64,000 nucleotides of DNA from Rhabditophanes sp. KR3021 (lineage: Eukaryota; Nematoda; Chromadorea; Rhabditida; Alloionematidae), in assembly GCA_963281155.1 (NCBI GenBank), contig CAUJLY010000006.1:3348001-3412000 (forward strand), read 5' to 3'. How positions within the stretch are numbered: the first letter of the stretch is position 1; each line of letters begins with the position of its first letter. The notes under the pieces are model-generated. The model was not told the DNA's origin. It was given only the letters and a program-made list of their open reading frames with translations, and did no database searches. Positions 22,101 through 33,400 of this stretch are shown here, piece by piece. A program made the position numbers and the translations under genes.

Positions 22101-23599
22101 AATAAGGATCTTTCTCAAAAATTTCAAATAATTTTTTATGAGTTTAAAGAGATAGTAAAAGGAATAGTAAATAGTGGGTTAATTATTAGTTAAGAGATTA
22201 TACACCATCCAAAATTCATCTCAATTCCCAATAGACACAGTTTGATCAAATCTAAATAAAGCAATTGAAAGTAAACAAAAGGTCAATTATTATTAATATT
22301 TAATAGTGAAGAAAGGAATTTCAACTGTTCAGGAACGTCTATAACACGCATATGCGACTAAATTCCACAAAAAGTAAGAACTGACTCTACATTAAGTAAA
22401 TATGCGTTCAAAAAGTATATTTGAGCCATATGTCAAATATTCAAAATAATCACTAAGCAATTAATCATGAATAGATAGTATTATGCCACCCAAATGTGAA
22501 ATAAATTCGGTGACATATGCAGTGAATGATGGGACGAAGCAAACTCAATAAATTACAGTGATGTGTCATTTAATTTTGGAAGTCTTACGGGAAAAAATTA
22601 AGTATGAAGATTGGGAAGATTGTGTGTGATTTATGGAACAAAGAAAAATGTCAATTAATTGACTAATAATGGAAAAATTAATCGTTCATCATTTCTTACA
22701 ATATTTAACGGAAATGGACGATGCATAAAGGTGCCTGTATGATGTGTTTAAACAAATAAACATGTATTATTTTCGTATATATTAAATTTCTGATACTATT
22801 AAGTTTCTTAAACTATTCAATGTCAGGGAAAAATTTTGAGAATTGGCTATTTTATGAATACTATTATTTCATTACAAAAGTCATGATAAAGTCTTTTGAA
22901 TTGTTCATTGAAAGTTTTTCTTAATAATTTGTAAATGACCTATATGTATTATTAATGGACAATATATTCAGATTATTCATTGAAAATTGATTATGGAGAG
23001 TGTGTAAAGATTTGACAAGATTTGGATTAGTCAGTCACTTTTTAATTTTAAATTATATATTTTGTTATTTATAGGGTGAAGTGTATACGTGTGTGCGTAG
23101 AAGTGATAAATTTTACTATTTTTAAGCGTCAAGTGATCTTTTATATTAAAAAGCAACTTTTTTAAAACTTCCTGCTTGTAAAAACTCTTGGAAATTACAG
23201 TTTTTAATAGTTTCATTTATAGTTAATAAATTTGAATGGGAGTGTAATAATAAACCACATTCTCCCACAACCTATCATTACACATTCAAAAGTTATATAT
23301 TAATTTTTTTGTTCACTCCAAACTTAGCTAACACCAACCTTACGAAGGACATCTTGCCATCATTTTTTATTTAATGTCTTAATAAAAGAAAAAATACATA
23401 ATAGAAAGATAGCTCTGCTTGTCTGATCAAGTGTTGAAACCAAAAATTGACGAGAAAAAGTATATATCACATTAGTAGTATGATCAAAAGGCATCTCTTT
23501 TCGACGAATATTTTTAATGATGTTATAGTGTAAAGAGCGAATCTTACAATAAATTCTATATGTCTTGTGTGCTTTAATTCATTTGGAAGGAAAATTTAA
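19145..23599. other. Long gene-free stretch
   Basis: About 4.45 kb with no supportable gene. A few stretches on the plus strand (for example 21,120-21,300) read as short peptide-like pieces interrupted by stops, which could be remnants of an old coding or mobile sequence, but no family is recognisable. No terminal inverted repeat, target-site duplication or RNA gene was seen. Confidence 0.35.
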
Positions 23600-24367
23600 A
23601 TGAAAACTCAATTCGTTTTCCTCCCTCTATTTACTATTTTCGCCTTGACTGATGAGGCGAAGGCGCTAAGTTTGGACGAGTCAAGAACAATTTTAGAATT
23701 GTATTTTAATGAAACACATTATGCTCGTACTACGACTATGTCTTCAATAACTGATGATCCCTATTCAATGCGTAGTCAAATGGATGATACAACTTCCTCT
23801 ACTATCACTGAAGAAATAATGGTAACTTCCACGACTTCTGAACATGTATCAATGAACCCAGATGGGGAGCAATCAGCTTTAAAGCAAGTCGATGGTTTAG
23901 TTCCAATGGAAGCTGAAGCGGAACGTGATAAACTTGAAGAAGAGGCAACAACTATCGAGCCCGTCGAACCCGCTACCCAAAAACCACCAACTATATTTGA
24001 AGAAATGTTTATAGACACTTTGACTAAAGAACAGAATAAAGATGAATTTGAAACTAACTTTACTCATCCAACTATTGAGGAATCTTTTGAAACTTTGATT
24101 ACACTGTGTGGAAGATTTAGAAACCATTTTAGATTCTTTTGCCGTAGCAGTCTTAGAAGTCCTGAAAATGAGTTGAGGTGCAAAGGATATCTTCAAGTAA
24201 GTCCTTTTAAACGTTGGTTATATTATATTCAAATTTAGGATTGTGGTCAATTCATAAAGCCCCGAAACCCATTATCCGTAATTGCTGAAAAGTACCAAAC
24301 CAATATTCTCCGTGGAGGCTACTACGATAATCGCCAGAAAAACAAAGAAGTCTCTCCATTTGTATGA
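23600..24367 (+). CDS. Small secreted acidic protein with C-terminal four-cysteine region
   Basis: Exons 23600-24196 and 24239-24367, joined across a 42-nt intron (GTAAGT to AAATTTAG) in phase 0, give 241 residues. A signal peptide (MKTQFVFLPLFTIFALTDEAKA) is followed by an acidic Thr/Glu-rich region without cysteine and with sequons (NETH, NFTH). The C-terminal part has four cysteines (TLCGRF, FFCRSS, LRCKGY, QDCGQF), the last in exon 2, and then a basic Tyr/Arg/Asn-rich tail ending KEVSPFV. The split of the cysteine region across the intron supports the gene model. Probably an extracellular matrix or secreted factor. Family not recognised. Confidence 0.7.
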
Positions 24368-25661
24368 TAAAAGACAAATCCCTTCCCTGATCTTTCAAAC
24401 CATTCTCTTACCATCACCTTGCTGCCACAGTACAAATATTTCCAAAGACATGTGGTATGAAACCGATTTTGTTTAATTATATATTGTCATTTGCCAATCA
24501 AGCTTTCTTTATAAAACCATAACACGTGTAATAAAATTTATTGTATGATAATGTCGGTTTTCTTGTTATTTTTTAGGTTATGTATACTTGATGTTGATGT
24601 GTATTTGTGAGTATTAACTAACTAATTTGTCGACTTATTATGATTAAATTTGGCAAACAAGGGTACAGAACAATTAGATTTGTAAATGTTTGTGTACATT
24701 TTGTCAAACGACAATATGGTGTAGTCTGTGATAGTTGATCAAACCTTTTTTAAATTTATTTGAATTGCGTTAGTCACATAGCGAATGTTATGATCGGCAT
24801 GTGGAATGAAGCATTCGTTTAAAAAAACAAGCTAATGGATGGAATTTAATTAAATGTATCTTTTATCAGCTAGTTTTAAACTTTATCCTTCCTTATGACC
24901 TATTTTCGGGATTGTCAAGTACAGCTGCACACCTTCCCAAACAAAATAACTCAATTATTTATGAACTCAATTGTTATCTTTTATCAACTCAATTTTTAAG
25001 TGGTGCGAGTATTTATGTATGACTGTCATGTTATATCCACAACATTGTTGTCTCATTTTTTGTTTCCAAAACATAAATGTCAAGTTAAATAAATGAATGT
25101 CTTATTGAAAAGCCAACAAATGTTTAAATTTAATGAAATTATGCTGCAATCTTAATGATATATTATTATATCCATACTTTTCACATTAAAATTGAAACGT
25201 TATGATTGTACTAAAGTTTGCAGTAATTATTTCTTTTTTCTCGCGCATGTCTCACTGTATTGTGTTTCATTTATAAATTACCACACTGTTGAGCAAATAC
25301 ATTGATATTTTTTTTGTCATTTACTATATTTTTACCAAAAAGTTTAGCGTTAGCCTTCTCGCATCATCAATTAATTTTGTGTACAAGAAGATGATGAAGT
25401 GATAGTAAACTTTTATTATTGAAACTAAAAAATATTGCTTAGCAAGATTGTCGATACATATTTTAATTTGTAGGCAAAGTATCAATTTAAAATCTAGGAT
25501 GTAAAAAGAATAGCATTCTACTTGTTATTTTAAGTCATCGATTATTGTTGCTATGACATACTCTAGACTAACTTTTGCGTCATTTTTTCGTTTTGTTATG
25601 TGTTTGTTTATTTGATATTTTTTAATTTTTGTTCGTCTATAGGTTTTAGTGCACCTGAATA
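24368..25661. other. Gene-free stretch, 5' flank of the PAP2 gene
   Basis: AT-rich. Just before the PAP2 start there is an acceptor-like TCGTCTATAG ending at 25642, so a 5' untranslated intron or a trans-splice site is possible. Nothing else is supportable. Confidence 0.35.
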
Positions 25662-26744
25662 ATGGTGCCTATTTCCGTATCCAGGATCGTTTGTGACTTT
25701 TTGGTTCTGGTCTGCTGTGCCGTTCCATTGCTGATCTTTCACGAGTTTGTCAAACCATACAAACGTGGATTTTACTGTGACGATGAGTCTCTTCGATACC
25801 CATACCGGGCTTCAACGGTAACCAGACAAATGTTGATTGTTGTAGGAATTTTAATCCCAACCATCCTGATCTTCATTACGGAAATATTCAGATACCTTAC
25901 ATGGGAAAGAAAGTGCGCTCAATTTTTCAAGAGCTACCAATGTCGCAATTATAATGTCAATAGATTCATCGTCCGTCTTTATACCTTTTTGGGATACTTC
26001 TTCCTCGGAGTTTGTTTTAACCAATTGATGGTAGACATTGCTAAATACACAATTGGCCGTCAAAGACCCCATTTTATGGATGTTTGCAAACCAAATGTTG
26101 GATACGAAACTTGTCTCAGTGATCATAAGTATATTACTGACTTTAATTGTACAGGCGACAACAAGTACTTGATTCATGAAGCCAGTTTGTCGTTCTATTC
26201 TGGACACTCCGCGTTTTCTTTTTACGCTGCTTGGTATACTGCTGTAAGTTTATTTTTACCTTAATAAATGATACCAACAAATTACCTTTTTTAGTTGTAT
26301 TTACAAGCCCGTTTATACAAACCTTTGTACAGCAGATTGTTGCTTCCAGCTATTCAATTCGCACTTTTCGGAGGGGCATGTTTTGTTGCCTATTCCCGTG
26401 TCAGTGATTACAAGCACCATTGGTCTGATGTATTGGTAGGATCAATTATGGGCAGTGTCATCGGAGGTGTCGTAGCAGTTTGCATCGCCCAAGTCTTTGA
26501 ACGCAGAGAAATTCCAGCGTGTCACCTTCCTCAAACAATTGATCAAGCCATCTTAGAAGACGGACATCTTATGGAAGAACACAATGCACCTCGTCCTAAT
26601 GTACCTTGTGGATCTCATAATAACCATTCAATCCCTAAAACAACTACATCTCAAGAAAGGCAAGAGAGTTCCAAAAATTATCCTACCTTCATCACCGTTA
26701 GTCACAACGCACCCATTGCAACTGACGAAACCACTAATCATTAG
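25662..26744 (+). CDS. Lipid phosphate phosphatase, PAP2 superfamily (PLPP/wunen type)
   Basis: Exons 25662-26243 and 26295-26744 (51-nt intron, phase 0) give 343 residues. It is a six-span membrane enzyme that dephosphorylates phosphatidate, lysophosphatidate and sphingosine-1-phosphate at the outer face of the plasma membrane. All three catalytic motifs are intact: KYTIGRQRP (K128, R135, P136), SGH (S180-H182) and SRVSDYKHHWSD (S228, R229, H235, D239). The membrane segment SRLLLPAIQFALFGGACFVAYSR and YLQARLY match vertebrate PLPP1-3 and insect wunen. The catalytic loop between the first two motifs has a sequon (NCTG) and cysteines. The C-terminus is about 80 residues, cytoplasmic, and rich in His, Asn and Pro. 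The ATG at 25662 places the first membrane segment where expected. The paralogue within the family cannot be fixed. Confidence 0.95.
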
Positions 26745-27609
26745 TTTTCTTTGTTGCACACAAACGCCTGTATTTTCCTATGCTTTTCAACTAATTTCTC
26801 AATTTTTTAAAACTTATAATTGTATGCGGTTGCTTTACATTTTTACTTATTTTTGATATCTAAAGCTTTAGAAATAATAACGCTCCTAATTACTTATATG
26901 ACAAGCACAACCAAATAAGATTGATAAGAAACTCATAAATTGTGCGTTAACTTTTACATAATAAATGTCCAATTTCCAAGTCAATCTCAAAACTATTATT
27001 CTAATCCAAAAGTCATTGTATTTCTTTCTATTTGTTTTTATTTGCGTTCCCTATATGATTCAGTTTTTATGATTTTAATGCATTTATTATTTGCTTAATC
27101 CGTCCAATGAAAATCTTTTCAATTGAGAAAATGTTTGAATTTTTCCTTTGTAATAATACTTTATGATTTTGAATTTATTAAAAGTCATTATAATATTACA
27201 TTTTAGGCGATATTATCCAGTAAGAGTTATTAAAAATGGTTCTCCTTATGATTTTGATAACCACTATTAATATTCGAAAACATTTAATCACATTATCTTA
27301 TGAAATTCATAGTATGATTTGCTCTAAATAAATTGCTTCCATATTATCTTAGTTGATATTAATTAAAAATAATCGTAAATGCTTAATTAAGCATATAAAA
27401 AAGATGTGAATCGAAACTGTGCTATATTTTAGAGTAAATTGTCGATTTTACTTTTAAAATTATTTTTGTGGCTCAATTTGGAGTTTTGAGGTTAACATGC
27501 TGATCTTTTTAATCTCATTACGATATTTTGTCCTTAATATTTGTTTTGATTAACATAGTTAGGTGGCACACTGTCATCTAAGGACTGACATGCCTGATCC
27601 AACCATCAA
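26745..27609. other. Convergent intergenic region
   Basis: AT-rich 3' flanks of two converging genes. No additional gene is visible. The segment 27545-27609 is less AT-rich and could be the 3' untranslated region of the minus-strand orphan. Confidence 0.35.
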
Positions 27610-28053
27610 TTACCAGAGAGTCTGACATGAGTTTGTAAAAATGCACATCATTTTTAGCTTGTACGGCATCTCTCTAACTAAATGATTCACCAACCCATCG
27701 ACGTCCTTCATCTTGAAAAAATCCATCCCAGACTTGAGATCATCAAAATACGTTTTGAACGGCTTAATGTTGTCGAATGAGAGCTTAAAATCGTAAAGGA
27801 ACAAGGGAACTCGCTCAAACACTTTCATCCTCAGAGCCATTGATTCGGAAAGATACTCCTTAAGCTTTGTCATCAACTCCAACACTGTGTAGTTGTCTGC
27901 TTCAAAGTCCTCACCCTGCTCAGTAAAGAAATCCATGTCTAAATACTCAAAAATTACTTTCCTCTTTGCGCCATCATTGTGTGAACGCAGAACCTTCTGG
28001 CGTAGAAGCATGTACTTAGAGTACGGGTTGTTAACATCCTTAGCGGGCTCCAT
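27610..28053 (-). CDS. Orphan 147-residue protein, no signal peptide
   Basis: A single open frame starts at the ATG at 28053 (MEPAKDVNNPYSKYMLLRQK); the few codons upstream in frame have no ATG. It is fairly GC-rich and has good codon use against the AT-rich flanks, which supports coding function. The product is mixed-charge and likely helical, with no membrane segment, few cysteines (CIFTNSCQTLW at the end) and aromatic-rich stretches (VPLFLYDFKLSF, MDFFKMKD). The last codons overlap a GTAATT that could act as a donor (CTCTG/GTAATT), but no downstream exon keeps an open frame, so the TAA at 27610 is taken as the end. Family not recognised. It could also be an isolated retro-copy of a spliced gene. 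Confidence 0.5.
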   Translation of the reverse strand: MEPAKDVNNPYSKYMLLRQKVLRSHNDGAKRKVIFEYLDMDFFTEQGEDFEADNYTVLELMTKLKEYLSESMALRMKVFERVPLFLYDFKLSFDNIKPFKTYFDDLKSGMDFFKMKDVDGLVNHLVREMPYKLKMMCIFTNSCQTLW

Positions 28054-28679
28054 AGTTAGTTTTAAATATTTTATTTGCAATATGTATATATAAGATGATA
28101 AAAGTTATGTGCTTGTCTAGGTGGTAAGTAAAAGTGTTAATAATACATATATTTCAAACATGTAATTATTCTATAAATAAAAAGTGTCATCTTTTTATGT
28201 TGTGTAATTGAATCAAATAAAGCTTTTTGAACGGCATATTTTAATAAAATGACATGCTTATGCTTAAATTAATATTCCATACAATGAATTTGTTATTAAG
28301 ACAATATCAATGAATGATAACCATATGTTATGCTCATTCAGATACATCGCATCTTGTATTAATGGTTTAATATAGATGATTTGTTGATCATTTAAATACC
28401 TTAGAATATTTACTCTTGTGTTTATGTACATATTTTTTTATTTTTAAGAAGTAAATTATATTGTGTATTAACCAGGATTTAAAAAACAAATGGTATATAT
28501 ATTACATTAATTAAAGACTTTGAATAATCAGATTCTACTGTGTTTGAGAGTTTCAAGTTGCGTTCTACAATCCTAATAAGCGTTTCATTAGGTAAAAAAT
28601 GTTGATACCGGATTCTTTTCAAGTGTTGAATTATTCGTAAAAAGGTGTAGGATGTTATGATTTATGAATATTGAAGAAG
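28054..28679. other. Short gene-free stretch
   Basis: AT-rich. No open frame or RNA gene stands out. It contains the 3' flank of the amino-acid transporter and the 5' flank of the minus-strand orphan. Confidence 0.35.
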
Positions 28680-30427
28680 TTAACCGTGACTTCCTGTTCC
28701 CGAAATTAGTGCAAATGGATCACGACAAACAGATATACCTTCCAAGAGGGTAATATTTTTGTGAATGCCACAACAGTTGAGTACTCCTGTGATGGATTGA
28801 GCTGCTGTTGCAATAATATCCTTATTCTCTTCCTTGTTCCACAGGCCAGCATAGCAAGGTGATGAAAACTCAGCTGATGCCATGACACGGAAAGCCGAGA
28901 AAGTTGCCGCAAGACCCCCGATAGCTGCAATCGCAAGGATGGTAAAGTTAACGAAAAGTCTCCCTTTTGATGTATACTTAATCATCTCACTAAATGTCAA
29001 AGGTGTTTCTTCGGCATTAGCTTGTTTGCAATTGTATTTTTTATTGGCTGCGGATAAAAACAAATTGAAGATAACCGGGAAGACGAGAGCCATAAGGGTG
29101 ATCGTTGACCCTCCAACTAAATCAAGTAAGACACCAAATTGTGGTACACTTTCAGCAACAAAGACAACAGCAGCCATCATAGCTGTCCTAGCAACTACTC
29201 TTTTTATTCCCATATGATGCGGAACGTTAAAGAAATCTTCAAACTCCAAATTCAAAGGATTGAAGACAATTGTAAGTGCACATATGACGTGTATAGTAAT
29301 GAGCATGTTAACAGTCTGTTGAACAATCGAATTCTAAAAAATTAAATGTCATTAAATATGTATTTGATTATTTTTTGTTTGATGAACCACATAAAAAATA
29401 AGTATGTTGTTGCATAAAAGATATAAAGGATTATTTACCTGGAGCGATGGAATGACAGAGTCACGAAGACTGTCTCCGTAAGTGATGTAACCCATTATTG
29501 ATACGGGTAAATACATTGTGACAATAACTAAAGGCTTTAATTAATAATAATCAAATTATAACCTACTCAAAAAAGCTAACAAAACGGAGCGGGTGAAGTG
29601 ATATGGTTTTTTCATATCGTGTTGAATAGTGGGAAAAGCACCATGACCACCATAAGCGAACATAACGGTTCCAAAAGTCATGAAAAACTTGGAATACTCA
29701 ATGGATGGATAATTGTTGTGGATTGAGCATGTTTTATAGTCACCAACTGCACCATAAATGATCAAACCAACAGCAATTGTTGTCGTAATCATAGCCCCGA
29801 TAACAGCCCACCAGAAATCTTTTGGTGATTTCAAGAATGTAAAGGGAAGCATAAACAGAGCTACGAAGATAACAATCCAGCAAGAGTTAACGTGAATTTC
29901 GCTATATGTAGCCAAAAAGTTTTCAATGTTTTTAGCGGCTAGTAACAGAAAAACAACAGCTGTGCCAAATTGAGTTATATTCAAACAAGCAGAAACGAAT
30001 GTTTGAAACCTTGGCCCAATAGCACGTAGACCCATAGATGGGTATGGTTTCCGGCAATGGTTTCGGTACTCAGGCCATCTCTCCTGAAGAATAGTCCAAT
30101 TTTCAGAAAGTTGAATACCTGTGTATGAACACATAACAGCCCCAATCAGAATCATAACAATTCCACCGTACAGACCAGTTGCGACCATAGCCGAAGCCAT
30201 TACAATAAGTCCACATCCGGCAGTCTCGCCAACAATAAACAAACAAGTAACAATCCAACCCATTCCCTCAGTGTTCCGATGCTTTTTTTGAATTTCGATA
30301 TTCTTCATCGTACTCTCGGAACTGACCAAGGAATAACCATCTTGGCTAAAAAGTGACGGGATAATCCAATTAAGCATAAGACATTAAAAAACATTTCAAC
30401 TTACAATCCATTTCCTTTTATTGTCAT
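28680..30427 (-). CDS. Amino-acid transporter, AAAP family (SLC36/SLC32-like)
   Basis: Four exons, 30405-30427, 29567-30345, 29439-29527 and 28680-29333, give 514 residues; introns are 59, 39 and 105 nt. The first exon carries only 23 coding bases (MTIKGNG plus two bases). I prefer it because it joins exactly in frame to a good TTTTTAG acceptor. Family features: GETAGCGLIVMASAMVATG in segment 1, SENWTILQERWPEYRNHCRKPYP, FGTAVVFLLLAAKNIENFL, FGTVMFAYGGHGAFPTIQHDMKKP, MYLPVSIMGYITYGDS and LVGGSTITLMALVFPVIF. About 10-11 membrane segments. Relatives carry small neutral amino acids with protons or across vesicle membranes. The substrate here is not determined. Nematode and arthropod members share the GHGAFPTIQHDM segment. 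Confidence 0.93.
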
Positions 30428-33400
30428 TGTATTTCAGGCTTTAGCAGGAAGAATTAATAGATAGTTTAAAAATATTTTAAAAGCTAACAACTAAAAGTAA
30501 TCAAATGTGATATTAAATAGTATTTTAATAACCTCTCAAAATAAATGTCACCCTCGAAGTTGAATATATCTTGTACTATGAGAAATATTACAAAAAATAA
30601 GAATAATATACTTTAAATAAAATATTATACGTTGATAATATGTTGCTATTAATATTGCAATTGAGGAATCATTTATATAGTTATTTAACTTTTTGAAAGC
30701 TCAATTTTTACAACAAAAAATTGTTAAATTACAACAAAAGGCTTACTCTAACCACCAAAACATACTTTGAGGTATAGCATTTTGATAGATTCATTCTAAT
30801 TTTAGCTTAATAAGAGGTATCTTATTATTATTATTCCATAACGACATTTTCCTTAAGCTCAAAAATATATATTTTTGGTAGACTATACAAGGCGGAAAAG
30901 CAAATATGTGCATTGCTTAGTAATAAAAATAAGTTTAAATATCTTTGTTATATAAATGCCTCCCCTAACTACTACTATAACAGGATTAAGTAGTAGATGA
31001 TTTTTTATTGAGATGATATAATTTTATCAAATTAATTGAAGTTACATAATTTGTCAAATAAAAATGTTTTGAGGTAGACTGATGATCAGCATTTGGTATT
31101 GAGAAATAGAAAAGCACCTTGAGAGAGGTAGATTTTTTACATAATGATAAATAAAAGAAGGTTGGATATAATATGATTTAGATAGACTAAAAAACACAAA
31201 AAGCATCCATCTTTTTTGTTTGTGATAATGTGTTAAAATAAGTGTTAGTTAGTAAGTTAAAAGGAAAATTTATATAATTTTATTTAATTTTTATATAAAC
31301 TGATGAAATGGAAGTTCACTTACGAACACCTTGTTAGCATGATGGATCTGGAAGTAAATGGAACTAATATGTGGAAACTTTAATCAAAGTAATAAATTGG
31401 CTGATTAAATAATAAAAAAGTACAACTAACTTAAAAATTAACCTGTTAGGCCATTCAAATTATGACGAATACTTTTAAATTGCTTTCAATTAAAGTTCCT
31501 TGTGATGGAAAGAAATAGTCTAAAAAGACAATTTGTCTTTAATATTACTTGTTTAATAGAACATAACAAAATTTAAAGTGAAGGTCCTAGGGAATAGCTA
31601 TTAGTTTTTGAGATGATAGTTGTATAAAATGAGATAGTAAGGAAAAAATTGCAAATTTTAATAGGGCATATGTGTGTCCGGCGTATTTGTAAGGGCAATA
31701 ATATAGATATTAAGTGTATGGACAAATGGTTGCGTACTTCTTTTATTTAGAGATATAAATAGATACCAACTTTTCCACCAAACCTGGTTTTGGCTAATTC
31801 CATTTTTTATGATAATACCCATTGTCAAAGAGTTATAAAAGAAAGCAAGAAAAATCTTGAGTTTTGCATGTAGTATAAAGGATGAAAGATAATTGTTTCC
31901 ATTAATCAGAAATGGCTGTCTCCTGCTAGCTACATTTTTAGCCATATTTGACTTTAACGCTGAAAAGCTCAAATCCTTTTATAAAATAACCAACCACATA
32001 TATGATAATATATGATATACTTATACTCGTTAAGAATAATGAAAATATTATTTTTTTAACGGAAATAGTTTAAAATGCCCATTAATATAATTTAATATAT
32101 GCTCAACGCTTGCATTTTTTCAAATTTAATAGCAAAATAGGATCAAAAATGTGATGCGCAAGTAAGATTATTTCAACTTCATTATACAAGTAATGTATAA
32201 AAACCATACATTAAAGGCCTGAACAAATTGCACTATGATTAAATAAAAAATAATATCCATGGCTGTGTTTGCAGATACAAGTGGTGGATTGAAAAAAGAA
32301 GAAGTTATATCATATTTAAAGAACCAATTTAGGAACAAATATTAGAGAAAGCTTTAAAAAGTTGCATTTTTAGTATATCATTATGTGGTGATGTAATGGG
32401 TTACCGCTAATAGCATTAATGTTATTGTTGTTATGACAAACAATTTTCATGTTCCTACATATATACTTTTACACTGATATCTGATTAATAGGTAAATGTA
32501 GTTAGCGAATACATTTATTAACTAATAAATGAATGTTCTTTGTTAATACACTTTCGATTTATATTAATATCAATTTAGCTTATTGTCTAAATGAATAATA
32601 GGTTAAATATTTGGCAAAGACAAAGTAATAAGTAATGATCGCTGTTGATCTTGAAAACTTCAAACCAACCTCGTGGCACCTCGATTAACGTGTACATTTT
32701 TCAATGAAGCTTCAATATATCAAAAGATAAAATATGTAGCAATTTCAAAGCTTGCCAATTGACACTTTTTAGTAAACCTTTCCAAGTCCTGGGAATATAT
32801 ATGTAAGTGAAATTTTGAGCATTCCTACACAAATTGCATAAACAATGTCAATGTGTAGAAAAATTTATCAAAAATTAATTAGCTTATTTGCTTGGTTAGA
32901 AAATATTACACCGTCGTAATATAGAAAAATGTGTAATATGATGACAGAAAAGTTTCAATTTCAACGAGAGTGCAAAAGTTAGTAGGTTCTGATGAAGAAT
33001 TAAAGAAAGGTTAATTTGTTTAGAAGTTGATGATTTATATACAAGTTTACACTGCTCCTTTCTAATCTATTTCATTTTTCAATTTGAGCTTTCTTTATGT
33101 TTGAGAAAGACCACTTCATCTTTTGAAGTTTTTTAGTTTAAATGTGGCAATTTGGAATGATAAATGAATCTTCAGACATCATGATCACATTAACTGTTTT
33201 GCTTTGAAAGGAATTTGATACGGGTACAATTAATTCAAACCATGATCGGGAAAATACATATTTCATATTCTAATAAATAAACCAATTTAAAATACTTAAG
33301 CATATGTTTTCTTTTCATTAGAGGGTTATAATTTCAATCAAAAAGATCACAGCGGTCTTTTTCAATTTTAATCTAATCACATGAAATAATATTTTTAAAA

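Noticed and set aside
31658..31972. Minus-strand open frame of about 100 codons
   Set aside because: Random-looking composition in a 6-kb AT-rich desert; no ATG context or partner exon.
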